Shown: positions 25,444 through 34,000 of the stretch, piece after piece
Numbering within the stretch: position 1 is the stretch's first letter
How the letters are laid out: every line of letters starts with the position of its first letter
Source: an uncultured Caldilineales bacterium
GTDB taxonomy: Bacteria; Chloroflexota; Anaerolineae; JAAEKA01
Direction of reading: 5' to 3'
Length of the DNA stretch: 36,623 bases
Assembly: GCA_937907455.1 (NCBI GenBank)
Contig: CALESQ010000060.1
Coordinates: 1 to 36,623 of the forward strand
Notes under the pieces: model-generated
What the model saw: the letters and a program-made list of their open reading frames with translations, nothing else
What the model was told of the DNA's origin: nothing
Database searches by the model: none
Program-made: the position numbers and the translations under genes

Positions 25444-26463
25444 ATGATGCAACTCGCTGTGGTTATTGTCAGCTACAACGTGCGTGAGCTGCTGCGTGCC
25501 TGCCTGGCCTCGCTGCAAGCGAGTTTGGCGCGCACGCCAGAGCTGGCCGCCACGATCTGGGTGGTAGACAATGCCTCGGCAGACGGCAGTGCCGAGTTGA
25601 TCGCCGCCGATTTCCCCGCAGTGCAGTTGGTTGCCAGCCCTGCAAACCTGGGCTACACCGCGGCCAACAACCTGGCCTTGCAACTATTGGGCTTTGCTCC
25701 GCGTCATGCCGAGGCACAGCCGCTCACCGCCTACCCCTGGCTGATGGCTGGGCCTTCTGCTGCCGCACCGGATTACGTGTGGCTGCTCAACCCAGACACA
25801 GTGGTGCATGATGATGCCCCGGCGCGGCTGGTGCAGGTCTTGCAGGGCGCGCCGCGTGCCGCGGCCTGTGGCGCTCAGTTGGCTTATGCCGATGGCAGCT
25901 TTCAGCACGGCGCCTTTCGCTTCCCCGGCCTGGCGCAATTGGCGTTGGATTTCTTCCCGCCGCCGGGCCGCCTGAACCAGCCGCTGCTCGACTCGCGGCT
26001 CAATGGCCGCTATCCCCGCGCCTGGTATGCGCGTCAGACCCCCTTTGCCGTGGATTTTGTGCTGGGAGCCACCTTGCTGCTGCGCGGCGAGGCCCTTCGC
26101 ACGGTGGGACTGCTGGATGAAGGGTATTTTATGTACTGCGAGGAGATGGACTGGCAGCGCCGTGCCTGGCAGGCCGGGTGGAGCGTGTGCTGCGTGCCCC
26201 AGGCCCGCGTGACGCATATCGCCGGAGCCAGCAGCAGCCAGTTTCGCAGTCGTGCCTTCGCGGCCCTGTGGCAAAGTCGGCTGCGCTATTTGGGGCGCTA
26301 TCACGGCCCCTTGTTCAATACTGCGGCGCGGCGGCTGCTGCGCGCCGGGCTTAGTGCCGAGGCGCGCCGCGCTCAGGCCGCGCATCCTGCCGACCTCAAC
26401 GAGCGTTTGGCGGCCTATCACACGGTAGAGACGCTGGCCCGCACCCGAATGGAAACGCCATGA
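25444..26463 (+). CDS. Family 2 glycosyltransferase
   Basis: A 339-residue GT-A fold glycosyltransferase. The nucleotide-sugar site is VVIVSYNVRELL, with VVDNASADGS at about 38-47 and LLNPDTVV as the metal-binding region. CEEMDWQRRAWQAGW matches the acceptor-site ED motif of rhamnosyl- and related transferases. There is no membrane segment, so it acts at the cytoplasmic face. The start is 25444 or the adjacent ATG at 25447; the ribosome site (TGTGGA) is weak. It overlaps the next glycosyltransferase by four bases (ATGA), so both are translated together, presumably on one surface polysaccharide. Sugar specificity unknown. Confidence 0.9.
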   Translation: MMQLAVVIVSYNVRELLRACLASLQASLARTPELAATIWVVDNASADGSAELIAADFPAVQLVASPANLGYTAANNLALQLLGFAPRHAEAQPLTAYPWLMAGPSAAAPDYVWLLNPDTVVHDDAPARLVQVLQGAPRAAACGAQLAYADGSFQHGAFRFPGLAQLALDFFPPPGRLNQPLLDSRLNGRYPRAWYARQTPFAVDFVLGATLLLRGEALRTVGLLDEGYFMYCEEMDWQRRAWQAGWSVCCVPQARVTHIAGASSSQFRSRAFAALWQSRLRYLGRYHGPLFNTAARRLLRAGLSAEARRAQAAHPADLNERLAAYHTVETLARTRMETP

Positions 26464-27212
26464 GCCTGTTTGCTGTTATTCTCACCAAAAACGAAGCTCG
26501 CCACATCACCGAGTGCATCGAAAGCGTGCGCTGGGCCGATGGCGTGGTGGTGTTCGATTCTTTCAGCGATGATGGCACCGCCGAGCTGGCACGCGCGGCC
26601 GGGGCCACGGTGGTGCAAAGCGTGTTTGAGGGTTGGGCGCGTCAGCGCAACGCCGCGTTGGACTACGCCGCGGTTCACGGCGCTGCGTGGGTATTTTTTG
26701 TGGATGCCGATGAGCGCGCCACGCCGGAGCTGGCCGCAGAGATTCGCCGCGTGCTAGCCGAACGCCCTGAGGCCGGTTGGGGTGTGCCCCGCTGGAACTA
26801 TATTGTGGGCAAGCGCATGACCGCGGGCGGCTTTTACCCCGACCACCAACTGCGCTTGATGCAGGTGGGGCGGGCGCGTTACGATCTGGAACGCCCTGTC
26901 CATGAGGTGGTGTTGCTGGATGGTAGCCGTGGCGATTTGCAAGCTCCCCTCGTCCACTACAACTATGCCACATGGCAGCAATTTCACGCCAAGCAGCGCC
27001 GCTATGCGCGCATGGAAGCCGATATCCTGCGTCAACGTGGCATCCGTCCCCGCCCGCACAACTTTATTTTGCAGCCACTACGTGAGTTTCGTCGTCGCTA
27101 CCTCACCCTGCGCGGCTATCGCGACGGTTGGCACGGCCTGAAAATTGCCGCGCTGTTGGCTTGGTACTATGGGGCGTATCCCTATTGGGTGCTGGCGCGC
27201 AGTGATCGGTAA
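26460..27212 (+). CDS. Family 2 glycosyltransferase, WaaE/KdtX-like
   Basis: A 250-residue glycosyltransferase beginning FAVILTKNEARHITECIESV, with WADGVVVFDSFSDDGT and FFVDADER (metal-binding DxD) in order; GVPRWNYIVGKRM and GGFYPDHQLRL are typical of the WaaE/KdtX group. That group adds glucose or heptose to lipid-linked cores in Gram-negatives, but homologues serve other polysaccharides and no LPS genes are present here. Start fixed by the ATGA overlap with the gene before it. The chain ends with a hydrophobic segment (IAALLAWYYGAYPYWVLA) that may touch the membrane. Confidence 0.9.
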   Translation: MSLFAVILTKNEARHITECIESVRWADGVVVFDSFSDDGTAELARAAGATVVQSVFEGWARQRNAALDYAAVHGAAWVFFVDADERATPELAAEIRRVLAERPEAGWGVPRWNYIVGKRMTAGGFYPDHQLRLMQVGRARYDLERPVHEVVLLDGSRGDLQAPLVHYNYATWQQFHAKQRRYARMEADILRQRGIRPRPHNFILQPLREFRRRYLTLRGYRDGWHGLKIAALLAWYYGAYPYWVLARSDR

Positions 27213-27326
27213 TCGGCGCCCCCAACTGTTTATCGCTTACTGTTTACTCACTTGGGCCGGTCTCTGCAGAATGCTTCCCAATCTGCTGACCAAGCCTGTG
27301 CGTTTTCATCCATGTACGGCTGTCTG

Positions 27327-27815
27327 CTATTTAGTCAGCAGCAAGCGGCTTTCAACGCGCAGTCGGCGCAAAATAGCCGGGTAGCCACGCTCAAGCAAAT
27401 TGCCCAGATCGGCCACGCAGGCTTCATAGGCCTCGCGCGGTTGACGGTAGGGGTCGCGGATGTCGTGGTAATCGCCCGCCATCTCGCTGAATAAAAACAC
27501 TTTGTATAACAGGTGGGGATAGGTGTGGAACAGCGTGCGACGATGGCTTTCCTCCATCACTAGCACCAGGTCAGCCGCTTCCATATCAGCCGCGCTGATG
27601 GTATGGGCGCGGTGTTCGCTGATGTCTACGGCGCGCTCGGCCAGCAATTCAACCCCCGGTTGGCTGGCTGGCTGACCGTCCAGCCCATACACCCCCGCGG
27701 AATGGACGATAATTTCTTCTTCCAGCCCATCGGCGGCGATGCGCTGGCGCAGCAAGCCCATCGCCATGGGCGAGCGGCAGATATTGGCGGTGCAAACAAC
27801 GAGAACCTGCTTCAC
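27327..27815 (-). CDS. Low-molecular-weight protein-tyrosine phosphatase
   Basis: A 162-residue LMW phosphatase. The P-loop is CTANICRSP with nucleophile Cys8 and Arg14; the general acid is in DIRDPY. An isoleucine in the loop position where arginine phosphatases of the YwlE type carry threonine favours phosphotyrosine as substrate. Such enzymes often control bacterial polysaccharide export through a tyrosine kinase, consistent with the glycosyltransferase pair ending 114 bp away, though the genes converge. The start is GTG at 27815, where the family begins (KQVLVVCTAN); the open frame continues 29 codons further upstream into hairpin DNA. Confidence 0.88.
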   Translation of the reverse strand: MKQVLVVCTANICRSPMAMGLLRQRIAADGLEEEIIVHSAGVYGLDGQPASQPGVELLAERAVDISEHRAHTISAADMEAADLVLVMEESHRRTLFHTYPHLLYKVFLFSEMAGDYHDIRDPYRQPREAYEACVADLGNLLERGYPAILRRLRVESRLLLTK

Positions 27816-27835
27816 GATAAATCCTGTTCTTGAAA

Positions 27836-27949
27836 CAGGCGCACCTCCGGCAAACTGAAGGTGCGCCTGATGAAAGCGGTGGAAAGCGGGCTGATGTCTC
27901 AAGCCCGGCAGAAAGCGGCTGAAGCCTCAGGCTGTGGCCGAAGGGCCAC
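27836..27949. other. Run of three hairpins between hpf and the phosphatase gene
   Basis: A perfect 11-bp stem (CAGGCGCACCT, 27836-27846, with 27859-27869), a 6-bp stem (27887-27892/27902-27907) and GTGGCC-GAAG-GGCCAC (27934-27949). Repeated GAAAGCGG words sit between them. There is no T run, so this is not a simple terminator. It may be a processed 3' region of hpf or a small non-autonomous element like the one at 16599-16760. Confidence 0.65.
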
Positions 27950-27956
27950 GCAAAAG

Positions 27957-28538
27957 TCAGGCAAGCTCAGGCTGCAACAGGCCAAAGTTGCCATCAGAGC
28001 GACGATACAGCACATTGATGCTATCGCTGTTGTCGTTGTAGAACACAAAAAAGTCGTGGCCCAGCAATTCCATCTGATCAATCGCTTCTTCTTCGCTCAT
28101 CGGCAGCATCGAGAAGCGTTTGGTGCGCACAATGTGGCCCTCGAACAGTATCTCGTCATCTTCGGCTACTGGCTCCATGGCTGCGCTGATATATTCGGTC
28201 TCTAGCGCCTCGGCTGCGGCCACCTGAGCACGTTCCATCTTGCGGCGGCGCTTGCCCTTGAAGCGGCTGATCTGGCCGTTGAGCTTGTCTGACGCGGCAT
28301 CAATCGCCGCGTAGATGTCGCTGTGGCGTTCTTCGGCACGTAGCAACGTGCCGTTGCTGCGCATGGTCACCTGTACAATCTCGCGTTCGGCTGCCTTGCG
28401 GCTTTTCTCTTCAGCTAAATCTACGCGAATTTCCTGCACATCGGGCAGGAATTTGGTGACTTTGCTGAGTTTCTTTTCCACGTACTCCCTAAGCCGATCA
28501 TTCACCTCAAGGTTGCGGCTTTTGATAACCAGTTGCAT
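27957..28538 (-). CDS. hpf: Ribosome hibernation promotion factor, long form
   Basis: A 193-residue HPF/RaiA protein. The N-terminal S30AE domain (about 1-100) has MQLVIKSRNLEVNDRLREYV and the basic ERHSDIYAAIDAASDKLNGQ region that lies on the 30S decoding site. The C-terminal domain (about 130-190) with RTKRFSMLPMSEEEAIDQM and FFVFYNDNSDSINVLYRR mediates dimerisation of 70S ribosomes into inactive 100S particles. Length and both domains mark the long form, which acts alone. Strong AAAGGAG before the ATG at 28538. It has its own near-consensus promoter at the end of comF. Confidence 0.95.
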   Translation of the reverse strand: MQLVIKSRNLEVNDRLREYVEKKLSKVTKFLPDVQEIRVDLAEEKSRKAAEREIVQVTMRSNGTLLRAEERHSDIYAAIDAASDKLNGQISRFKGKRRRKMERAQVAAAEALETEYISAAMEPVAEDDEILFEGHIVRTKRFSMLPMSEEEAIDQMELLGHDFFVFYNDNSDSINVLYRRSDGNFGLLQPELA

Positions 28539-28649
28539 GAGAAGGCTCCTTTCCGGAAGAGGGGGTGGTGCACTGGCGATGGGAGATCTGCCAATGTCTG
28601 GAGCAACTACACGTCGGCTTCGGCAACGTCGTTGTGCCCCGTTAGCTGC

Positions 28650-28678
28650 ATTGTAGCCATTCAGGGGCCTGCTGTCAA
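28650..28678 (-). promoter_or_regulatory. hpf promoter, -35 box on the comF stop codon
   Basis: Minus strand: TTGACA (28678-28673), 17-bp spacer, TACAAT (28655-28650). The TGA stop of comF (28677-28675) lies inside the -35 box. The expected leader is about 105 nt. Confidence 0.88.
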
Positions 28679-29445
28679 CTCGAATTTTGGCTGTGCCCCA
28701 GTGCCCGCGCGACAGTGAGCGCCCATATCTTGCCCGCGCCTGCGGCCAGCAACGCCTCGGCGCAGGCTTCCAGCGTCGAGCCAGTGGTGGCTACGTCGTC
28801 AATCAGCAGAACCTTACGGCCTTGCAAAGGCGGCCCTTGCCAGGCAAATGCTCCCTGCACGTTGCTGTGCCGCTCCAGCGGGTTGAGCCGCATTTGTTGC
28901 TGTGTGGCGCGCTGGCGCAGTAAAATTTCAGCTTGCAGCAAGGGCAGACGCATGGTGGCACACAACACTTCGGCCAGCAACTGCGATTGGTTGAAGCCGC
29001 GTTCGTGCAGACGGTCGGCGTGCAGCGGCACAGCCGCCACCAGGTCAGCCGTTACCCGTCGCGCCTGCCAATAGCCGGCCAGCAATTGTCCCAGAGGTCG
29101 GTGCAGATCGGCGCGGCCTTCGTATTTAAAGCGGTGAATGGCTGTGCTGAGTGGCTCGGCATAGAGCGCGGCCGCGCGAATGGCGCTGACGCGAAACGTT
29201 CCGGTTGCGCAGGTCGCGCAACGCCCCTCGTGCGCCTGCGGCAACCCACAGCGCAGGCAAACCGGTGAGGGCACAGTCTGCACCGCGGCCTGACACGCCT
29301 CGCACCAGGCAACGCCGATTTTGCCGCAACCGCCGCAATGCAGAGGAAACAGCAGATCAATGACCTGAGCTGTCAGCGGGGTGGCAGATTTACGCTGCAT
29401 CGGCAGCGGGGCCAATGCAGCCAGATCGGTCGGCAAGGCCGGCAT
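28675..29445 (-). CDS. ComF family phosphoribosyltransferase-like protein
   Basis: A 256-residue ComF-type protein: an N-terminal zinc module with four CxxC pairs (HCGGC, WCEAC, CLRCG, CATC; residues about 35-80), a linker with FKYEGRADL, and a type I phosphoribosyltransferase domain with the PRPP-loop motif VLLIDDVATTGST. ComF proteins take part in DNA uptake in competent bacteria; non-competent species keep homologues of unknown role. GGGAGG upstream of 29445 supports the start; Met16 is an alternative. hpf follows with its own promoter. Confidence 0.9.
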   Translation of the reverse strand: MPALPTDLAALAPLPMQRKSATPLTAQVIDLLFPLHCGGCGKIGVAWCEACQAAVQTVPSPVCLRCGLPQAHEGRCATCATGTFRVSAIRAAALYAEPLSTAIHRFKYEGRADLHRPLGQLLAGYWQARRVTADLVAAVPLHADRLHERGFNQSQLLAEVLCATMRLPLLQAEILLRQRATQQQMRLNPLERHSNVQGAFAWQGPPLQGRKVLLIDDVATTGSTLEACAEALLAAGAGKIWALTVARALGHSQNSS

Positions 29446-29470
29446 GGCATCTCCCTCCCTGAAAGCAGAG

Positions 29471-29629
29471 TTAAGTGGGGAACCAGGATTGCAGCACGCC
29501 GTTTACAAAGGTGCGGATTTCATCACCCATGATGAGGAAAATCGCCAACACCACAATCGCTATCAATAAGAGGATCAAAGCGTATTCAATCACGCTTTGG
29601 CCGCTGTCGTCGGAATACTTAGTGAGCAT
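29471..29629 (-). CDS. Flp family type IVb pilin
   Basis: A 52-residue prepilin. The leader MLTKYSDDSGQS ends at the G/QSVIEYAL site where prepilin peptidase would cut, followed by one hydrophobic helix (LILLLIAIVVLAIFLIM) and a short polar tail (GDEIRTFVNGVLQSWFPT). It would polymerise through the inner membrane as an Flp/Tad pilus subunit. No other tad genes are present in the window. The start is at 29629 because the prepilin leader begins there, with AGGA upstream; the open frame extends to 29761 only through purine-rich repeat. Confidence 0.88.
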   Translation of the reverse strand: MLTKYSDDSGQSVIEYALILLLIAIVVLAIFLIMGDEIRTFVNGVLQSWFPT

Positions 29630-29639
29630 GGAGGATCCT

Positions 29640-30070
29640 ATGAGAAAAAGGGAAGTGTATAAGTAGACAAGGAGGGGAAGAAGTAGACAAGGAGACAAGG
29701 GAGAAGGGGAGAGGGAGAGAAGGAGAGGGAGAGGGAAGGAAACAACGAAATAATCTTTCAAACCGCAGCTCTTCTTCTTCGCTTACCTTTCTATCCGCCT
29801 TCGGTGTATCTGTCTATCTGTCTATTTGCCTATCTTGTTTACCAATCTACCAATCTACCAATCTACCAATCTACCAATTTACTTGTCTACGTGTCTACTT
29901 TTCTACCAATCTACCAATCTACCAATTTACTTGTCTACGTGTCTACCAATCTACTTGTCTACTTGTCTACTTGTCTACTTGTCTACGTGTCTACGTGTCT
30001 ACGTGTCTACTTGTCTACGTGTCTACTTGTCTACGTGTCTACCAATCTACGTGTCTACTTTTCTACCAAC
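29640..30070. repeat. Large octamer array, purine arm then pyrimidine arm
   Basis: The left part (29640-29745) is purine-rich with AAGTAGACAAGG and GGAGAGGGAGA units. The right part (about 29810-30070) holds roughly thirty 8-bp units of the form CNNNTCTA, including CAATCTAC, CTTGTCTA and CGTGTCTA, in near-perfect phase. The arms are inverted copies of one theme. No gene is accepted in the whole 29630-30208 gap. Confidence 0.92.
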
Positions 30071-30122
30071 TATCCGCACGGCTCATTTTAGCCATAACCG
30101 CGCAGATGACAAAATCGCTGCT

Positions 30123-30151
30123 TTGCGGCTTTGGGGTAGGCGCGGTATAAT
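30123..30151 (+). promoter_or_regulatory. Promoter of the zinc-ribbon protein gene
   Basis: TTGCGG (30123-30128), 17-bp spacer, perfect TATAAT (30146-30151); expected start near 30158, then a 50-nt leader with AGGAGG at 30194-30199. Confidence 0.75.
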
Positions 30152-30208
30152 CGGGCAGCCTTGGCAGGTTGTAAGGCCATGCTTGATTTAAACAGGAGGC
30201 GCACCATC

Positions 30209-30913
30209 ATGAGCAATGTGGCAGATCTGTGGGCTGTACAAAACACAGAGCTGGCTTTGGAAGCCATCCGGCAACGCCTGATTGACCTTCAGCAACAATT
30301 GGCTGAACCAGAGGCGCTTAAAACGGCGCGCCAGGCGCTGGCCGAGGCTGATGCCGCACTGGCAGAAAGCAACAGCCGCCGCGGTGTGCTGGATCAGCAG
30401 CTTGCTCAGGTGCGGGAGCATATCAGCAGCGGCGAGCGCGAGCTGATGAGCGGCCGGGTGCGCAACTCGCGCGAGCTGGAGGGAATGCAGGCCAATGTAG
30501 ATGCCTTGCAGCGCCGTCGCGGGGTGTTGGAGGAAGAAACGCTGCTTGCCTGGAGCGAGGCCGAGACGCTACAGCAACAGCAAGCTGCCTGCCTTGCTGC
30601 CTTTGAGCAGGCCCAGCAAGCTCATCAGGTGCGACAAGCCAAAATCAAACATGAAGCCGCGCACAAGATCGCGGAGATGAACGCTCTGAACGCCAAACTT
30701 CAGCAGCAGTGGCAGGGCATCAGCGAAGCCGATAAGCAAAGCTACAAAACGTTGCGCGTGCGCAAAGGGGGCCGTGCCATAGCCCTGGAGCAAAACGGCG
30801 CCTGCGTGGCCTGCGGCATTATGTTGCCTACCGGCCTGGCGCAGGCCGTGCATCACGCCACGCAGCCGGTTGTTTGCCCTGGCTGCGGACGGTTGTTGTT
30901 GGCAAAGACGTAA
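30209..30913 (+). CDS. Coiled-coil protein with C-terminal C4 zinc ribbon (CT398-like)
   Basis: A 234-residue protein. Residues about 5-175 are almost wholly alpha-helical coiled coil, rich in Gln, Glu and Ala. The RVRNSRELEGMQANVDALQR stretch is a conserved turn of the family. The C-terminus carries two CxxC pairs (CVACG and CPGCG) forming a zinc ribbon. It matches the widespread CT398-like family, often annotated as a C4-type zinc-ribbon or nucleic-acid-binding protein of uncertain role. AGGAGG before the ATG at 30209 fixes the start. The next gene has its own strong promoter. Confidence 0.85.
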   Translation: MSNVADLWAVQNTELALEAIRQRLIDLQQQLAEPEALKTARQALAEADAALAESNSRRGVLDQQLAQVREHISSGERELMSGRVRNSRELEGMQANVDALQRRRGVLEEETLLAWSEAETLQQQQAACLAAFEQAQQAHQVRQAKIKHEAAHKIAEMNALNAKLQQQWQGISEADKQSYKTLRVRKGGRAIALEQNGACVACGIMLPTGLAQAVHHATQPVVCPGCGRLLLAKT

Positions 30914-30919
30914 TTTTGT

Positions 30920-30948
30920 TTGACAAAGCGCTTGGGCACAGCTATAAT
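30920..30948 (+). promoter_or_regulatory. Perfect consensus promoter of the protease gene
   Basis: TTGACA (30920-30925), 17-bp spacer, TATAAT (30943-30948): a full match to the sigma-70 consensus in both boxes. Expected start near 30955, giving a leader of about 130 nt. Confidence 0.92.
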
Positions 30949-30974
30949 CTTTGTGCCGTTTTTTAATTGATTGG

Positions 30975-31094
30975 CTCCTTTCGAGAAAGGAGGTTATGGG
31001 CCGATTGCACAACCCGCTTTTGGCTTTTGCCCCTCACACAGTCGTTGGTTCAATTCCATTCATATCTTTTGGAGAGGAAAAACATGAGACGTAA
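30975..31094 (+). promoter_or_regulatory. Protease leader: hairpin over a Shine-Dalgarno and an overlapping upstream frame
   Basis: CTCCTTTC (30975-30982) pairs with GAAAGGAG (30985-30992), masking a perfect AAAGGAGG. That site sits in front of ATG 30996, which opens a 32-codon frame (MGRLHNPLLAFAPHTVVGSI...) ending at TAA 31092-31094. Its end overlaps the protease start (ATG 31084) in another frame. The protease itself has GGAGAGG at 31071-31077. This suggests translational control by the upstream frame or by melting of the hairpin. Confidence 0.6.
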
Positions 31095-34000
31095 GCTTGG
31101 AGTTTTGTTGGTTGTATTGCTGATCGCTTCGATGCTTGCTGTGCCGGTCAGTGCTCAAACCGCGCCCGACCAGTCAGCACCGACCCGCCAACTGCCTGCC
31201 GGACTGCAGCCGGTAACGGCAGATCAGACGGACGGCGCCACCTTCGGCCGTATCCCCAGCCGGGCGCAGGCATCGGCACCGGCGCGCTATGTGGTGCGCT
31301 TTGCCGATCCTTCACTGGCGCAGATCGCCCTGAACGCGCAGCAGCGCGGCACAGCCTATGATGCCACTACCGCGGCAGCTCATAAGGCTACTCTGCTCGC
31401 CAATCAGGCTCAGGCCAGTGCGGTTGTGAGCAGCCTGGGCGGCAAGACCCTGGGCAATTTCACCAAACTGATCAACGGTATTGCCGTAGAGATCAGCCCC
31501 AGCCGCGTCAAGGACCTCTACGCCATCTCCGGTGTAGTCAAGGTGCAGGCGCTCAACGACTATGCGTTGGACCTGGATGAAACCGTGCCGTGGATCGGCG
31601 CGGCCGATGTGCAGGCGATGGGCTTTGATGGCACGGGCATCAAGGTTGCTGTCATTGACTCTGGTATTGACTACACCCACGAACATCTGGGCGGCTCTGG
31701 CTTGCAGTCAGACACCGACCAGGCACTGGCTGAAGCATCACAGCCGGCTGACCCGGATCTGTTCCCCACTGCCAAAGTAATCGGCGGCTATGACTTTGTC
31801 GGCAGCTCCTGGCCGAACACCGCAGAAATCCCTGATTCCAACCCCATGGATGACGAAGCGGGCAGCACCGATGGCCACGGCACGCATGTGGCCAGCATCA
31901 TTGGTGGCGTTGCGACTGAAAGCCTCGGCCCCGGCGTAGCCCCTGGTGTTGAGTTCTATGCTCTCAAGGTCTGCTCCAGCGTTTCCACCTCGTGCAGCGG
32001 CCTGGCCCTGATGAACTCCTATGAATGGGCGGCTGACCCCAACGGCGACGGCGTGTTCACTGACCGCGCCGACGTGGTTAACCTGTCGCTTGGTTCTTCC
32101 TACGGTCAGACCACCAGTGCCGACTCCGACGCCATGGAGATGCTGGTGGGCGTTGGTTCCGTGGTGGTGGCTTCGGCTGGCAACAGTGCCAACATGCCCT
32201 ACATCACCGGTGCGCCTTCCTCGGCGCGCTCGGCCATCAGCGTGGCCCAGACCACCGTGCCTTCGGCCATTCTCTACCGCATTCGCCGCAACACGCCCGC
32301 CCCGGTCACGGTGATGGATGCCGTGTGGCAGCCCTGGTCGGAATTCCCCACCGTCGCCATCACCGGCGATGTGGTTTATGGCAACGGCGACGGCACCAAT
32401 CTGGACGGCTGCGCGGCCTTTACGGCTGATCTCACCGGCAAGATCTCCATTGTCAACCGTGGTTCCTGTAACTTCAGCCTGAAAACGCAGAATGCTGAAG
32501 CTGCCGGCGCGATCATGTCCATCATTGCCCTGATCGCCCCCGGTGATCCTTTCGAGGGTGCCTTTGGCGGCGGCACGCTGCCGACTATTCCCGCTTTCAT
32601 GGTGTCGCAAACCAACGGCAACGCGCTGAAGGCAGCCGGCACTAATCTTTCGATTGACCCCACTGACCCCGCTATTACCATTCCGTTGCTGGATGTAATG
32701 GTTGGTTCCAGCTCGCGCGGTCCGGCATTTGATGCCAACTATTTGAAGCCCAACATCGGCGCGCCGGGCGCTTCCGTGTCCGCCAGCTCCGGTGATCAAG
32801 GCTACAGTGTGTTTGGTGGTACTTCTGGCGCTTCGCCGATGGTGGCTGGCTCGGCCGCGTTGGTGTTGGATGCCGCCGGTGGCAGTGCTTCGCTGCCGCC
32901 GATCGTAGTCAAGGCGCTGTTGATGAACACCGCCGAAACCCAGACCTGGCAGAACTTCCCCGGTGGCATGCTGAACCCCATCAGCCGCCAGGGCGCAGGC
33001 CGCGTGGATGTGGCCGCTGCCGTTGAGGCTGATACCTTCGCCTGGGTGCCCGCTGATAACGATGTGGCGCTCTCGTTTGGCTTTCAGACTGTGACCGGCG
33101 ATTACATGGATAGCAAGACCGTGGAAGTGAACAACACCTACACGGCCACCAAGACCTATGATATCGCCGTGACCTATCGCTATGCCAACGATGAGAACGC
33201 AGGTGTCAGCATCATGGCCGATGCAGCCAGCATCACCGTGCCCGCTGGCGGTTCCGCCATGTTCGATGTGGATCTGCATGTGGCTGATCCCAATGCGTTG
33301 AAGACTTGGCCTTTCACCAGCGGCAGCAGCTTTGCCAACGGTGACCTGCTCACCGGTGTGGAATATGATGGCTACGTCACCCTGACAGCCGATGACGGCG
33401 AAGTAACCACCATTCCGTGGCACTTCCTGCCGCGCGCTGCGGCCGACATCGCCCTGTCTGCGCCGTATGCCACCAGTTCCAAGACCTATGATGTGATGCT
33501 GAACAACGCATCGCCCGTGGTCGGCGCGGTGGAGGCTTACCCGCTGGTAGATGTCAGCCCGCAGATCGTGGTAAATCCCGCGGCGGTGGACGTTGCCCCC
33601 GCTGACCTGAAGTACGTGGGTGTGGATGTGTATGCGTGGGATGCCACCAGCAATCTGCTGCTCTTCCCCATCACCACCTGGAACAGCCGCTCGCACCCCA
33701 TCAATGCCGAGTTCGACGTGTGGATTGACATCAATCAGGACGGCGAGTTCGACTATGTGGCTTATAACACTACGTTGAACGGTACCACTGATCCGCGCCC
33801 GGTCAGCGTGCTGGTAAACTTGGCCACCGGTACAGGTGCAGCTCAGTTCTATCTGGACACTACCTTGAACAGCGACACCATGGTGTTGCCGGTCATTGTG
33901 CCCGACAGCGACTATGCGTTGGACTTCCAGGTATGGACGTTTGATGTTTACTTCACCGGCGATCTGTGGGATACCTCCCCGATGGATGCCGATGAGGGTG

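Noticed and set aside
26460..27212. Calling the second glycosyltransferase an LPS core enzyme
   Set aside because: The family resemblance is to WaaE/KdtX, but no other LPS genes are seen and the organism is probably not LPS-bearing.
27327..27815. Protein-arginine phosphatase (YwlE type)
   Set aside because: The P-loop carries isoleucine where YwlE has the threonine that favours phosphoarginine.
29804..30191. Leu/Tyr/Ser-rich hydrophobic frames in the octamer arrays, also at 36136-36620
   Set aside because: An 8-bp repeat read in threes gives an 8-residue periodic peptide with no biological support; all phases are open.
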